DNA from: Streptomyces sp. NBC_01591
Lineage (GTDB): Bacteria > Actinomycetota > Actinomycetes > Streptomycetales > Streptomycetaceae
Direction: 5' to 3'
Length of the DNA stretch: 64,000 bases
Assembly: GCF_035918155.1 (NCBI RefSeq)
Contig: NZ_CP109327.1
Coordinates: 3,968,001-4,032,000 of the forward strand
A program made the position numbers and the translations under genes. This document shows positions 10,041 to 20,016 of the stretch, piece by piece. Numbering within the stretch: position 1 is the first letter of the stretch; every line of letters begins with the position of its first letter. The notes under the pieces are model-generated. The model saw only the letters and a program-made list of their open reading frames with translations. It was not told the DNA's origin and did not search any database.

Positions 10041-11165
10041 TCAGTTCTCGCTGAGCCGGCTGCTCATCCAGTCCAGCGCCGAAGGGATCTCCCGCCGCCA
10101 GGTGTTGAAGTTGTGCCCGCCGCTGTCGAGCACGATCGACGAAACCTGGGCGGGCGACTTCACCTTGGCGATGAACCGCTGCGTGGAGCGGTAGTTCCCC
10201 TCACCGTGCCTGGACGTCGTGACCAGGAAGGACGAGTCGGGCTGCTTCGGCATGTGGTCCAGGGACCACATCAGATCGGCGCGGTTGCGCGCTCCCTGGT
10301 CGCCGTGGAAGAGGTCGCCGGTCGTCGGGTCCTCAGCCGCCTTGTAGTACGCGGAGAGCCCGACGCTCGCGGCGAACCGGTCCGGGTGGTGGAGACCGAT
10401 CTTCAGCGCACAGTAACCACCGGTCGAATTGCCCATGATGCCCCAGTTGTGGGCCAACTTGCCCACCCGGTACCCGTCCGAGACCACCTGCGGCAGATCC
10501 TCGGCGAGGAACGTCTCGGTCTGCGGCCCGTCCTTTATGTCCACGCATTCGGTGTCCCGCGGCGGCGCCAGCGTCGGCCGCAGCATCACCAGGATCATCG
10601 GCTGCGCCTTGCCGGCCTTCACCCGCGCGTGCGCCGTCCGCGGATACCCGAGGCCCTTCAGGAGGTTCTCCGGGATGCCCGGGTAGCCGGTGAGGACGAC
10701 GACGGCGGGGAACTTCCGGCGGGCGAACGCCGGCTGGAAGTACTCGGGCGGGAGGTACACGTACGCCGAGCTCTCGATGCCCGACCGCTTGCCCGAGATC
10801 ACGACCTTGTCGATCCGCCCGCTCTTCGCCGGCCGCGAGGCGCCCGGCACGTCCGGCAGCTGCATCCCGACCCGGACGATGTTCTTGGCCGCCAGCGTTC
10901 CGGCCGCATGGTCCGTGACGACGCCCAGGTCCTGCTTCTGACCGAGCAGGTCGGCCCATGATCCGTAGAAGAGGAAGGAGTTGTTGGCCAGCAGACCGAC
11001 CGAGGAGAACACCATCACCTGGGTCACCAGCAGCAGGCCGACCCTGCCGAACACCGCGCGCACGCTGCGGCGGGCCAGCCGGGGCCAGAGCCAGACCGTG
11101 GCGGCGAAGAACACCACGGCCAGCCCGATGACCAAGCCCAGGAAGATATTGCTGGTAAGACCCAT
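10041..11165 (-). CDS. Membrane-anchored alpha/beta-hydrolase (esterase D / antigen-85-like)
   Basis: 374 residues. Two hydrophobic segments (residues ~5-27 and ~42-62) place the catalytic part outside the membrane. The nucleophile elbow is GIMGNSTGGYCAL (GxSxG), and a catalytic His is likely in LDSGGHNFNTWR near the C-terminus. The fold and spacing match the esterase D/mycolyltransferase (antigen 85) family. The substrate is unknown; a cell-envelope ester is plausible. It is convergent with the OpuA-type ATPase (39 nt apart) and divergent from the MprF-like gene. Confidence 0.85.
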   Translation of the reverse strand: MGLTSNIFLGLVIGLAVVFFAATVWLWPRLARRSVRAVFGRVGLLLVTQVMVFSSVGLLANNSFLFYGSWADLLGQKQDLGVVTDHAAGTLAAKNIVRVGMQLPDVPGASRPAKSGRIDKVVISGKRSGIESSAYVYLPPEYFQPAFARRKFPAVVVLTGYPGIPENLLKGLGYPRTAHARVKAGKAQPMILVMLRPTLAPPRDTECVDIKDGPQTETFLAEDLPQVVSDGYRVGKLAHNWGIMGNSTGGYCALKIGLHHPDRFAASVGLSAYYKAAEDPTTGDLFHGDQGARNRADLMWSLDHMPKQPDSSFLVTTSRHGEGNYRSTQRFIAKVKSPAQVSSIVLDSGGHNFNTWRREIPSALDWMSSRLSEN

Positions 11166-11303
11166 GGGGGTGAGCTTTCTTGTCTGGAAATTTCCGCCCA
11201 GCGGGTGAACCCCGGGTCCGGAAGCCTCGTCCTACAAGTCGCACATCGTCCGGAGGGCTACGGCCGAAGGACTCAAGAATCTCTCGCGGAACCACGGGAA
11301 GCG

Positions 11304-13145
11304 ATGTCTGTCACGCTAGATGGGGATAAATCGGGATCGGTTCCGACCCCCGTACGCAAGTTGGTCCGAGGCCCGCGCCCCGAATCCGTACCGACGCTGG
11401 TCGGTACCGCCTGCACCGTCGTCGGCCTGATCGATGTCGCCGCGGGCGTCTTCCCGCGCTTCCGGCACAGCCGGATGCACACGCTCGCCGAGGTACTCCC
11501 CGGCGCCCTCGGGCCGTTCGCCGCCGCGCTCTCGCTGAGCGCGGGGGTCCTGCTGCTGTTGCTCGCCCACGGCCTCAAGCGGCGCAAGCGGCGGGCCTGG
11601 CGGGCCGCCGTCGTACTGCTCCCGGCCGGTGCGCTGGCGCAGTTCGCCTACCGGCACTCGGTCATCGGCACGCTCGTCTCGCTGGGGCTCTGCCTGCTGC
11701 TGGTCCGGCACCGCGGTGAGTTCGCCGCGCTCCCCGACCCCAGGAGCCGCTGGCGGGCCCTGGCCAACTTCGTGCTCCTCGGCGCGGGTTCGCTGGCCCT
11801 CGGGCTGGTCGTCGTCAGCGCGCACCCCGGCCGGGTCCTGGGAAGCCCCAGCATCGCCGACCGGCTCCAGCACGTGCTGTACGGCATGCTCGGCTTCGAG
11901 GGGCCCGTCGACTACACCGGCGACACCTCCTGGACCGTGGCGTACTCCCTCGGCGCCCTCGGACTGCTGACCGCCGTCACCACCATCTACTTCGCCTTCC
12001 GCCCCGAGCACCCGGCCGCCCGCCTCACCGAGGACGACGAGGCCCGGCTGCGCGCCCTCCTGGAGAAGCACGGCGTCCGCGACTCGCTCGGCCACTTCGC
12101 GCTCCGCCGCGACAAGGGCGTCGTCTTCTCCCCCAGTGGCAAGGCCGCCGTCTGCTACCGGGTCGTGTCCGGGGTGATGCTGGCCAGCGGCGACCCGATC
12201 GGCGACGTGGAGGCCTGGCCCGGCGCCATCGAACGGTTCATGGACGAGGCCAGGGCCCATTCCTGGACCCCGGCCGTGATGGGCTGCAGCGAGACCGGCG
12301 GCGAGGTCTGGACCCGGGAGACCGGCCTCGACGCCCTGGAACTCGGCGACGAGGCGGTGGTGGATGTCGCGGATTTCTCGCTCGCCGGGCGCGCGATGCG
12401 CAACGTACGCCAGATGGTGAAGCGCATTGAACGCCTCGGCTACGAGACCCGGGTCCGGCGCGTGAGCGACATCGGCGAGGCCGAACTGGCCCGCATCCGG
12501 CGGGCCGCCGCCGACTGGCGCGGCACCGACAACGAGCGCGGCTTCTCCATGGCGCTCGGCCGGATCGGTGACGCGGCCGACGGGGACTGCGTCATCGCCA
12601 CCGCCCACAAGGCCGACGAGCACACCGACGACTCCCCCTACGGCGACCTGAAGGCCGTACTCCACTTCGTCCCGTGGGGCCGCGACGGCATGTCCCTCGA
12701 CCTGATGCGCCGCGACCGCTCCGCCGACCCCGGCATGAACGAGCTGCTGATCGTCGCCGCCCTGCAGGCCTCCCCCCGGCTTGAGGTCGAGCGCGTCTCG
12801 CTGAACTTCGCGATGTTCCGCTCGGCCCTCGCCCGGGGCGAGAAGCTGGGCGCGGGACCGGTGCTGCGGACCTGGCGCGGACTGCTGATCTTCCTCTCCC
12901 GCTGGTTCCAGATCGAGTCGCTGTACAAGTTCAACGCCAAGTTCCGGCCCCGCTGGGAGCCCCGCTTCGTCGTCTACCGCGCCGCCCGCGACCTGCCCCG
13001 CATCTCCCTCGCCACCATGCAGGCGGAGGGCTTCGTGAACCTCGCCCTCCCCCGCCCCTTCGCCCGCCGCTTCCCGGCCCGCCGGCCCCGCCCCTGCGCC
13101 CACGCCCAGGCGCCGGGCCGGGAGCAGCACGCGCGCGCGGCGTAG
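11304..13145 (+). CDS. Phosphatidylglycerol lysyltransferase-domain membrane protein (MprF-like, DUF2156)
   Basis: 613 residues from ATG 11304. The N-terminal half has about six membrane segments. The C-terminal half is the DUF2156/MprF catalytic domain: AVCYRVVSGVMLASGDPIGD, RQMVKRIERLGYE and a GNAT-like core ending NAKFRPRWEPRFVVYRAARDLP. In MprF this domain transfers an amino acid from aminoacyl-tRNA to phosphatidylglycerol and makes the membrane surface less negative. No lysyl-tRNA synthetase domain is fused here, so the aminoacyl donor must come from the general pool. The product is inferred from family only. folP begins 31 nt later. Confidence 0.85.
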   Translation: MSVTLDGDKSGSVPTPVRKLVRGPRPESVPTLVGTACTVVGLIDVAAGVFPRFRHSRMHTLAEVLPGALGPFAAALSLSAGVLLLLLAHGLKRRKRRAWRAAVVLLPAGALAQFAYRHSVIGTLVSLGLCLLLVRHRGEFAALPDPRSRWRALANFVLLGAGSLALGLVVVSAHPGRVLGSPSIADRLQHVLYGMLGFEGPVDYTGDTSWTVAYSLGALGLLTAVTTIYFAFRPEHPAARLTEDDEARLRALLEKHGVRDSLGHFALRRDKGVVFSPSGKAAVCYRVVSGVMLASGDPIGDVEAWPGAIERFMDEARAHSWTPAVMGCSETGGEVWTRETGLDALELGDEAVVDVADFSLAGRAMRNVRQMVKRIERLGYETRVRRVSDIGEAELARIRRAAADWRGTDNERGFSMALGRIGDAADGDCVIATAHKADEHTDDSPYGDLKAVLHFVPWGRDGMSLDLMRRDRSADPGMNELLIVAALQASPRLEVERVSLNFAMFRSALARGEKLGAGPVLRTWRGLLIFLSRWFQIESLYKFNAKFRPRWEPRFVVYRAARDLPRISLATMQAEGFVNLALPRPFARRFPARRPRPCAHAQAPGREQHARAA

Positions 13146-13176
13146 CGCCGCTCCGTACGGGGCCTACGCTGGTCGC

Positions 13177-14037
13177 ATGAGTACGTTGCGTGGACGAGGC
13201 ACGGTCCAGGGCCTGCCGGAGTGGGACCGCTGTGCGGTCATGGGTGTCGTGAACGTGACCCCGGACTCCTTCTCCGACGGAGGCCGCTGGTTCGACACCA
13301 CGGCCGCGGTCAAACACGGCCTCGACCTGGTCGCCCAGGGCGCCGACCTGATCGACGTCGGCGGCGAGTCGACCCGCCCCGGCGCCAGCCGGGTGGACGC
13401 GTCGGAGGAGCTGCGGCGCGTGGTCCCGGTGGTCAAGGGCCTGGCGTCCGAAGGGGTCACGGTCTCCGTGGACACCATGCGGGCCCGGGTCGCCGAGGAG
13501 GCGGTCGCGGCCGGAGCCGCCCTGGTCAACGATGTGAGCGGCGGCCTCGCCGACCCGGACATGGTCCGCGTCGTCGCCGCGGCCGGCGCCCCGTTCGTCG
13601 TGATGCACTGGCGCGGCTTCAGCGAGTCCATGAACAGCCGGGCGATGTACGAGGACGTCGTCGCCGAGGTCGTCGCGGAGCTGCGGGAGCGGATGGACGC
13701 CGTGGTCTCGGGCGGGGTCGACCCGGAACGGATCGTGATCGACCCCGGTCTCGGCTTCGCCAAGGACGCCTGCCACGACCTCTCCCTGGTCGCCCACCTC
13801 GACGAGCTGCGCGCCCTGGGCCGCCCGCTGCTGGTCGCCGCCTCCCGCAAGCGTTTCCTCGGTCATGTGCTGGCCGGCGACGGCGCCGCACCGCCGCCCG
13901 CCCGCGAACGCGACGCCGCCACCGCGGCGATCTCCGCGCTCTCCGCCCACGCGGGCGCCTGGGCCGTCCGGGTCCACGAGGTACGGGCCACGGCCGACGC
14001 CGTACGGGTCGCCCGCGCCGTCGAGGGAGCCGCGTGA
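13177..14037 (+). CDS. folP: Dihydropteroate synthase
   Basis: 286 residues. Signature loops: MGVVNVTPDSFSDGG near residue 23, DVGGESTRPGAS around residue 65, DPGLGFAKD, and AASRKRFLG (pterin-binding Lys/Arg). The enzyme condenses 6-hydroxymethyl-dihydropterin pyrophosphate with p-aminobenzoate. It is the sulfonamide target. It overlaps the next gene by GTGA, and folB and folK follow, so it leads a folate operon. Confidence 0.96.
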   Translation: MSTLRGRGTVQGLPEWDRCAVMGVVNVTPDSFSDGGRWFDTTAAVKHGLDLVAQGADLIDVGGESTRPGASRVDASEELRRVVPVVKGLASEGVTVSVDTMRARVAEEAVAAGAALVNDVSGGLADPDMVRVVAAAGAPFVVMHWRGFSESMNSRAMYEDVVAEVVAELRERMDAVVSGGVDPERIVIDPGLGFAKDACHDLSLVAHLDELRALGRPLLVAASRKRFLGHVLAGDGAAPPPARERDAATAAISALSAHAGAWAVRVHEVRATADAVRVARAVEGAA

Positions 14038-14516
14038 GCGGGCCCCGCGACGAGCACGCGGAGGCGGCTGCCGACATCGCGGCCGTCGAGCAGGCCAACA
14101 CCACCTTCTACGAGGCGATGGAGCGCGGCGACTTCGAGGAGCTCTCCGGGCTCTGGCTGCCGGGCGAGGACCTCACGGTCTCCTGCGTCCACCCGGGCTG
14201 GCCGGTGCTGACCGGGCGCGGCGAGGTGCTGCGCAGTTACGCGCTGATCATGGCGAACACCGAGTACATCCAGTTCTTCCTGACCGACGTCGGGATCTCG
14301 ATGACCGGCGACACGGCCCTGGTGACCTGCACGGAGAACATCCTCAGCGGCGGCCCCGCGGAGGACGGCAACGCGCTCGGTCCACTGGTCGGCCAACTCG
14401 TCGTGGCCACCAATGTGTTCCGGCGCACACCGGACGGCTGGAAGCTCTGGTCCCACCACGGCTCGCCCGTACTGACCGAAACCGGTGAGGAAGAGGACGA
14501 AGAGACGCCCTCCTGA
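14034..14516 (+). CDS. NTF2-like/SnoaL-fold protein in folate operon
   Basis: 160 residues from GTG 14034, which overlaps the folP stop (GTGA), so translation is coupled. The sequence has the nuclear-transport-factor-2 cone pattern: VEQANTTFYEAMERGDFEEL, WPVLTGRGEVLRSYALIM, and the closing strand WKLWSHHGSPV. Such folds bind small molecules or act as simple enzymes. Its conserved position between folP and folB suggests a role linked to folate or pterin handling, but no catalytic residues can be assigned. Confidence 0.85.
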   Translation: MSGPRDEHAEAAADIAAVEQANTTFYEAMERGDFEELSGLWLPGEDLTVSCVHPGWPVLTGRGEVLRSYALIMANTEYIQFFLTDVGISMTGDTALVTCTENILSGGPAEDGNALGPLVGQLVVATNVFRRTPDGWKLWSHHGSPVLTETGEEEDEETPS

Positions 14517-14719
14517 CCACGTGGTCGATGGGGTACGGCCCCAAAAGGGGGTTGGATCCGGGTGGCGCGGGTATACGCGGCTACCAGTCCCGTGAGGCCG
14601 CGTCCACGGCCCCCGCGGGCGAGCACTGTCGGTGCTCGCAGGTAGATTCGAAAGAGGGCACCTTGCCGTCCGCACACGGCCCCGTGTCTCTACGACCAAC
14701 GACAGCAGGAGTGATTCGC

Positions 14720-15079
14720 GTGGATCGTGTCGCGCTGCGCGGCCTCAAGGCCCGTGGGCACCATGGCGTCTTTCCCAGGGAACGGGAAGAGGGCCAGACG
14801 TTCATCGTGGACCTGGTGCTCGGCCTGGACACCCGCCCCGCGGCGGCCTCCGACGACCTGACGAAGACCGTGCACTACGGCGTCGTCGCGGAGGAGGTCG
14901 TCGAGGTGGTGCAGGGTGAACCGGTCGATCTGATCGAAACGCTCGCGGAGCGCATCGCCCAGAAGTGCCTCAAGCACGAAGGAGTCGAGGAGGTGGAGGT
15001 CGTGGTGCACAAGCCGGATGCGCCGATCACCGTCCCCTTCGACGATGTGACCATCACCATCACCCGGAGCCGAGTATGA
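14720..15079 (+). CDS. folB: Dihydroneopterin aldolase
   Basis: 119 residues. I chose GTG 14720 because AGGAG lies 8 nt upstream and the protein then begins MDRVALRGLKARGHHGVF, the standard FolB start. The family signature YGVVAEEVVEVVQGEPVDLIETLAERIA is present, with the catalytic Lys in VVVHKPDAPI. It converts 7,8-dihydroneopterin to 6-hydroxymethyl-dihydropterin plus glycolaldehyde. A ~200-nt gap separates it from the NTF2-like gene and may carry an internal promoter. It overlaps folK by ATGA. Confidence 0.95.
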   Translation: MDRVALRGLKARGHHGVFPREREEGQTFIVDLVLGLDTRPAAASDDLTKTVHYGVVAEEVVEVVQGEPVDLIETLAERIAQKCLKHEGVEEVEVVVHKPDAPITVPFDDVTITITRSRV

Positions 15080-15687
15080 CTGCGTTTTCCACCGAAGGGC
15101 AGAGCGACCCGACCGTACAGCCGGTGCCCGCCTCCGTGGTCGAGCAGGTGGACGCGGCGGACACCACCCTGTCCAACCCCAAGCGCGCCGTGATCTCCCT
15201 GGGCTCCAACCTCGGCAACCGCCTGGAGACGCTCCAGGGCGCCATAGACGCCCTGGAGGACACCCCCGGCCTGCGGGTCAAAGCGGTCTCCCCGGTGTAC
15301 GAGACGGAGCCCTGGGGCGTCGCCCCCGGCTCCCAGCCCTCGTACTTCAACGCCGTGATCGTCGTGAAGACGACGCTCCCCCCGTCCTCCCTCCTGGAGC
15401 GCGGCCAGGCCATCGAGGAGGCCTTCGACCGGGTCCGCGAGGAGCGCTGGGGCCCGCGCACCATCGACGTCGACATCGTGGCGTACGCGGATGTCGTCTC
15501 CGACGACCCGGCGCTCACCCTCCCTCACCCCAGGGCCCATGAGCGGGCCTTCGTCCTCGCCCCGTGGCACGACATCGACCCCGAGGCCCAGCTGCCCGGC
15601 GCCGGCCCCGTCGCGGAGCTGCTGGCCGGAGTCGGCCGGGACGGCGTGCTGCCCCGGGCCGATCTGGAACTCCGTCTGCCCGAGTAG
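15076..15687 (+). CDS. folK: 2-amino-4-hydroxy-6-hydroxymethyldihydropteridine pyrophosphokinase
   Basis: 203 residues from ATG 15076, overlapping the folB stop. Core motifs: SLGSNLGNRLETLQGAI, VSPVYETEPWG, QPSYFNAV, and the PPPK signature RWGPRTIDVDIVAYAD, whose Asp pair binds magnesium. An N-terminal extension of ~35 residues before the first strand is longer than E. coli FolK (~159 residues), as is usual in actinomycetes. It transfers pyrophosphate from ATP to the pterin, feeding FolP. Confidence 0.96.
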   Translation: MTAFSTEGQSDPTVQPVPASVVEQVDAADTTLSNPKRAVISLGSNLGNRLETLQGAIDALEDTPGLRVKAVSPVYETEPWGVAPGSQPSYFNAVIVVKTTLPPSSLLERGQAIEEAFDRVREERWGPRTIDVDIVAYADVVSDDPALTLPHPRAHERAFVLAPWHDIDPEAQLPGAGPVAELLAGVGRDGVLPRADLELRLPE

Positions 15688-15801
15688 TCGTTAGTCTCGA
15701 CGGAAACGGATCACCGGCGCCAGGGATCACCGGCGAGGGTGGCCACGGGCGACGGTGTCACGGGCGACACGGATCACTGGCGGCGAAGGGCGGATCACTC
15801 G

Positions 15802-16284
15802 GTGAAGCAACTCAGGCTCGGGGTACTAATCGGCCTCTTCGCCGCGGCCGGGGTGCTCTCCTGGGGCGGCGCCCGCCTCTGGGACTCCCTGGGCAACCTG
15901 CCGAGCGTTCCCCTCGCCGCGCCGATCGTGCTCGCGGTGATCGCCGTCATCCTGCTGGCGACGGCGCTCTCCATCCGTTCCCGGCTGCGCGCCCAGCGCG
16001 AGCGCCGGCCGGGGGCCAAGGGCGTCGAGCCACTGATGGCGGCCCGGGCGGTCGTCTTCGGCCAGGCCAGCGCCCTGGTCGTCTCCCTGGTCTCCGGCAT
16101 GTACGGCGGCACCGGCGTCTTCCTGCTCGGCTCCCTCGACATCCCGGCCCGCCGCGACCAGGCGATCTACGCGGGCTTCGCCGTCCTGGCAGGCATCGCG
16201 GTGGTCGCCGCGGCCCTCTGGCTGGAGCGCGTCTGCAAGCTCCCGGAGGACGAGGACAACGACAAGAGCTCGGCGGCCGCGTAG
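15802..16284 (+). CDS. DUF3180 family membrane protein
   Basis: 160 residues from GTG 15802 (MKQLRLGVLIGLF), with AAGGG about 11 nt upstream. An upstream GTG in frame (15739) would add a polar stretch not typical of the family. Four hydrophobic segments are visible: residues ~5-25, ~38-58, ~85-110 and ~125-145. DUF3180 genes occur beside folK across actinobacteria; the function is unknown. It converges with folE, 74 nt apart. Confidence 0.88.
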   Translation: MKQLRLGVLIGLFAAAGVLSWGGARLWDSLGNLPSVPLAAPIVLAVIAVILLATALSIRSRLRAQRERRPGAKGVEPLMAARAVVFGQASALVVSLVSGMYGGTGVFLLGSLDIPARRDQAIYAGFAVLAGIAVVAAALWLERVCKLPEDEDNDKSSAAA

Positions 16285-16358
16285 GGCTGTCCGGCGGATC
16301 AGGGCCGGACAGGTTCCACGGCCACCGAGCTCTGTCACTCGACTGCGCGGGAGTCCGG

Positions 16359-16964
16359 TCAGCGGGCCATGATCAGGCTCATGGCCTCGGCGCGCGTCGC
16401 GGGGTCGCGGAGCTGTCCGCGCACCGCCGAGGTCAGCGTCTTCGCCCCGGGCTTGCGGATACCGCGCATCGACATGCACATGTGCTCGCACTCGACGACG
16501 ACGACGACCCCGCGCGGCTCCAGGATCTCCATCAGGGACTCGGCGATCTGCGTGGTGAGCCGCTCCTGGACCTGCGGACGCCGGGCGTAGACATCGACCA
16601 GCCGGGCCAGCTTGGAGAGGCCGGTGATCTTGCCGCTGGTCGCCGGGATGTACCCGACATGTGCGACCCCTCGGAACGGCACCAGGTGGTGTTCACAGGT
16701 GCTGAACACTTCGATGTCCTTGACCAGCACCATCTCGTCGTGGCCGAGGTCGAACGTGGTCGTCAGGACGTCCTCGGGCTCCTGGTGGAGGCCCGCGAAT
16801 ATCTCCTTGTACGCCCGTGCCACCCGCCCCGGCGTCTCGCGCAGCCCCTCGCGGTCCGGGTCCTCGCCCACCGCGATGAGGAGTTCGCGTACGGCGGCCT
16901 CGGCCCTCTTCTCGTCGAACTCGCCGATCGAACCCTGGCCGTCCAGCGTCACCGGGTCGGTCAT
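16359..16964 (-). CDS. folE: GTP cyclohydrolase I
   Basis: 201 residues from ATG 16964. Zinc-binding residues lie in [10 protein letters not shown] and [11 protein letters not shown]. The signature [27 protein letters not shown] and the C-terminal [11 protein letters not shown] are intact. It hydrolyses GTP to 7,8-dihydroneopterin triphosphate, the first folate step. It is transcribed toward the folP-folB-folK operon from the other strand, downstream of ftsH, with a strong terminator between. Confidence 0.96.
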   Translation of the reverse strand: MTDPVTLDGQGSIGEFDEKRAEAAVRELLIAVGEDPDREGLRETPGRVARAYKEIFAGLHQEPEDVLTTTFDLGHDEMVLVKDIEVFSTCEHHLVPFRGVAHVGYIPATSGKITGLSKLARLVDVYARRPQVQERLTTQIAESLMEILEPRGVVVVVECEHMCMSMRGIRKPGAKTLTSAVRGQLRDPATRAEAMSLIMAR

Positions 16965-17021
16965 CTGTGCCTCGTTCCTCTGAGCTGTCACCCGCGCATA
17001 CCTCCGCACGGGCGTACGAAA

Positions 17022-17063
17022 AAGCCGCGCCCCCACAGGCTAGAACCTGTGGGGGCGCGGCTT
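17022..17063 (-). terminator. Strong intrinsic terminator after ftsH
   Basis: A perfect 18-bp stem (AAGCCGCGCCCCCACAGG and its complement) closes a 6-nt loop. Read on the - strand it is followed by a T-run (GGCTTTTTCG). It lies 56 nt past the ftsH stop and 58 nt before the folE start, so folE probably has its own promoter or depends on read-through. Confidence 0.88.
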
Positions 17064-17118
17064 CCATTCCGGGCCCGGTGCGACTCCCGTGAAAGGGGCC
17101 ACACCGGGGAGAACGGGA

Positions 17119-19149
17119 TCAGCTCTCGGGCCGGTCCTCCGGGACGACCTCGGCGGCCGGGACGGTGTCCGTGGGGACGACCGAGCCGTTCGCCGTGGTG
17201 GCGCCGTTGGTGAGGGCGAGCTCCTTCGGCGAGAGCACCGGCGGCCGCGTCGACGGCGTACGCCGGGCGGAGCCGGTCCACGCCGGACGGGCCGGGCGCT
17301 TCACGATCGGGGCGAAGATCTCGGCGATCTCCTCCTTGCCGAGCGTCTCCTTCTCCAGGAGCTGGAGAACGAGGTTGTCCAGCACGTCGCGGTTCTCGAC
17401 GAGGATCTCCCACGCGTCGTTGTGGGCGGTCTCGATGAGCTTCTTGACCTCCTCGTCGACGAGGGCCGCGACCTCTTCCGAGTAGTCGCGCTGGTGGCCC
17501 ATCTCCCGGCCCACGAAGGGCTCGGTGTTGTCGCCGCCGAACTTGATCGCGCCGAGCCGCTCCGTCATGCCGTACTGCGTGACCATCGAGCGGGCCGTTG
17601 CGGTGGCCTTCTCGATGTCGTTGGCAGCGCCGGTGGTCGGGTCGTGGAAGACCAGCTCCTCGGCCGCGCGCCCGCCCAGCATGTAGGCCAGCTGGTCGAG
17701 CATCTCGTTGCGCGTCGTGGAGTACTTGTCCTCCTCCGGGAGCACCATCGTGTAACCGAGGGCGCGGCCACGGGAGAGGATCGTGATCTTGTGGACCGGG
17801 TCCGCCTGGGGGGAAGCCGCCGCGACCAGGGCGTGTCCGCCCTCGTGGTACGCGGTGATCTTCTTCTCCTTCTCGGACATGATCCGGGTCCGCTTCTGCG
17901 GGCCCGCCACGACGCGGTCGATGGCCTCGTCGAGCATCCCGTTGTCGATCAGCTTCAGATCGGCGCGCGCCGTGAGGAGCGCCGCTTCGTTCAGCACGTT
18001 CGACAGGTCGGCACCGGTGAAGCCGGGCGTACGACGGGCGACGGCGCCGAGGTCGACGTCCTTCGCGACCGGCTTGCCCTTCTGGTGCACCTTGAGGATC
18101 TCCAGGCGGCCCTGCATGTCCGGCCGGTCGACCGCGATCTGGCGGTCGAAACGGCCCGGGCGCAGCAGCGCCGGGTCGAGGATGTCCGGCCGGTTCGTGG
18201 CGGCGATCAGGATGACGCCGCCCTTCACGTCGAAGCCGTCCATCTCGACGAGCAGCTGGTTCAGCGTCTGCTCGCGCTCGTCGTGCCCGCCGCCCATACC
18301 GGCACCGCGGTGCCGGCCGACGGCGTCGATCTCGTCGACGAAGACGATCGCCGGGGCGTTCGCCTTGGCCTGCTCGAAGAGGTCACGGACCCGACTGGCA
18401 CCGACACCGACGAACATCTCGACGAAGTCGGAACCGGAGATCGAGTAGAACGGGACGCCCGCCTCGCCGGCGACGGCGCGTGCGAGCAGCGTCTTGCCCG
18501 TACCGGGAGGCCCGTACAGCAGGACACCCTTGGGGATCTTGGCGCCGACGGCCTGGAACTTTGCCGGCTCCTGGAGGAACTCCTTGATCTCCTGGAGCTC
18601 CTCGACGGCCTCGTCCGACCCCGCCACATCGGCGAACGTCGTCTTCGGGGTGTCCTTGGTGATCAGCTTGGCCTTGGACTTCCCGAACTGCATGACCCGG
18701 GAGCCGCCACCCTGCATCTGATTCATCAGGAACAGGAAGACGACCACGATCAGGACGAACGGCAGCAGCGAGAGGAGGATCGAGATGAACGGGGACTGCT
18801 TGGACGGCGAGACCGTGTAGCCCTCGTCGATCTTGCCGCTCTCGAACTTCTGCTGCAGCGTGTCCGCGAGCTGGACACCCTGGTTGCCAATGTAGCTCGC
18901 CTGGAACTTGGTGCCGGACTCGCCCGAGAGCTTCTGGCCCTTCTTCAACTCGATCTTGATGATCTGATCGTCACCGGTGGTCAGCTTGGCCTGCGCCACC
19001 TGGTCCTTGCTGATCGCCTGGATCACCTTGCCGGTGTCCACCGATTTGTAGCCGCCCGACGAGCCGACGACTGTCATCAACACGACCACGGCGAGGACGG
19101 CCAGCACGATCCACATGACCGGCCCACGGAAGTATCGCTTCACGTCCAT
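17119..19149 (-). CDS. ftsH: ATP-dependent zinc metalloprotease FtsH
   Basis: 676 residues. Membrane helices at ~12-30 and ~121-142 flank the extracytoplasmic domain. The AAA domain has Walker A GPPGTGKT at 213-220, Walker B VFVDEIDA near 270, and the second region of homology around RPGRFDRQI. The protease site HEGGH is at 435-439. The C-terminal ~60 residues are Pro/Thr-rich and likely disordered. The enzyme is a hexamer that extracts and degrades membrane and short-lived cytosolic proteins. It sits downstream of hpt, as in many actinomycetes. Confidence 0.97.
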   Translation of the reverse strand: MDVKRYFRGPVMWIVLAVLAVVVLMTVVGSSGGYKSVDTGKVIQAISKDQVAQAKLTTGDDQIIKIELKKGQKLSGESGTKFQASYIGNQGVQLADTLQQKFESGKIDEGYTVSPSKQSPFISILLSLLPFVLIVVVFLFLMNQMQGGGSRVMQFGKSKAKLITKDTPKTTFADVAGSDEAVEELQEIKEFLQEPAKFQAVGAKIPKGVLLYGPPGTGKTLLARAVAGEAGVPFYSISGSDFVEMFVGVGASRVRDLFEQAKANAPAIVFVDEIDAVGRHRGAGMGGGHDEREQTLNQLLVEMDGFDVKGGVILIAATNRPDILDPALLRPGRFDRQIAVDRPDMQGRLEILKVHQKGKPVAKDVDLGAVARRTPGFTGADLSNVLNEAALLTARADLKLIDNGMLDEAIDRVVAGPQKRTRIMSEKEKKITAYHEGGHALVAAASPQADPVHKITILSRGRALGYTMVLPEEDKYSTTRNEMLDQLAYMLGGRAAEELVFHDPTTGAANDIEKATATARSMVTQYGMTERLGAIKFGGDNTEPFVGREMGHQRDYSEEVAALVDEEVKKLIETAHNDAWEILVENRDVLDNLVLQLLEKETLGKEEIAEIFAPIVKRPARPAWTGSARRTPSTRPPVLSPKELALTNGATTANGSVVPTDTVPAAEVVPEDRPES

Positions 19150-19289
19150 CCATACGGGGCGAAGCCGCCCCGTCCCTCCTGCCCGTAGGTAAATGCTGCT
19201 GTGAGAAAAGACTGTTCTTCGGACGGTACCCCAGCATTGTCACCCGCGACCGCCGGGGACGTCTGTCAAACCCGCCTTCGAAGACTCAA

Positions 19290-19320
19290 CGGCGGGAAAC
19301 CGGTAAAAGGTTCCCCGCCG
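19290..19320 (-). terminator. Probable terminator downstream of hpt
   Basis: Near-perfect 12-bp inverted repeat (CGGCGGGAAACC against GGTTCCCCGCCG, one mismatch) with a 7-nt loop. It sits in the 228-nt gap between hpt and ftsH. No T-run follows on the - strand. Confidence 0.5.
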
Positions 19321-19377
19321 TCGGTTCCGGTCGGCCCCGGGCACCCCGGGGGCCGGGCGAAGGGCTCCGGGAGGAGG

Positions 19378-19932
19378 TCAGCCCCCGTAGACGTGCGGGG
19401 CGAGCGTGCCGACGAAGGGGAGGTTGCGGTACTTCTCGGCGTAGTCGAGCCCGTAGCCGACGACGAATTCGTTGGGGATGTCGAAACCGACCCACTTGCA
19501 GTCGAGCGCGACCTTGGCCGCGTCCGGCTTGCGCAGCAGGGTGCAGATCTCCAGGGAGGCGGGCTCGCGCGAGCCGAGGTTCGACATCAGCCACGACAGC
19601 GTCAGGCCCGAGTCGATGATGTCCTCGACGATCAGGACGTGCTTGCCCTTGATGTCGGTGTCCAGGTCCTTGAGGATCCGGACCACTCCGGAGGACTGGG
19701 TGCCCGCGCCGTACGACGAGACGGCCATCCAGTCCATGGTGACGGGGGTGGACAGCGCGCGCGCCAGGTCCGCCATCACCATCACTGCGCCCTTGAGGAC
19801 GCCGACGATGAGCAGGTCCTTGCCCGCGTACTCCGCGTCGATCTTCGCGGCCAGCTCGACGAGCTTCGCGTCGATCTCTTCCTTGGTGAGGAGCACCGAC
19901 TGAAGGTCGGTGCCCATGTCCTTCTCGTTCAC
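19378..19932 (-). CDS. hpt: Hypoxanthine phosphoribosyltransferase
   Basis: 184 residues from a GTG start. The PRPP-binding motif [14 protein letters not shown] and the family pattern [21 protein letters not shown] are intact; [21 protein letters not shown] holds the purine-contact loop. It salvages hypoxanthine and guanine to IMP and GMP. The tilS-hpt-ftsH order is conserved in many Gram-positive genomes. It starts 84 nt after the tilS stop. Confidence 0.96.
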   Translation of the reverse strand: MNEKDMGTDLQSVLLTKEEIDAKLVELAAKIDAEYAGKDLLIVGVLKGAVMVMADLARALSTPVTMDWMAVSSYGAGTQSSGVVRILKDLDTDIKGKHVLIVEDIIDSGLTLSWLMSNLGSREPASLEICTLLRKPDAAKVALDCKWVGFDIPNEFVVGYGLDYAEKYRNLPFVGTLAPHVYGG

Positions 19933-20016
19933 CCGCGTCTCTTTCTCTGCCTGCCGGGTCCGGGGTGTTGCCCCGCACCTGCGTGGCCGCTCGCCTGCGT
20001 GTCAGCCGCTTGTGCT

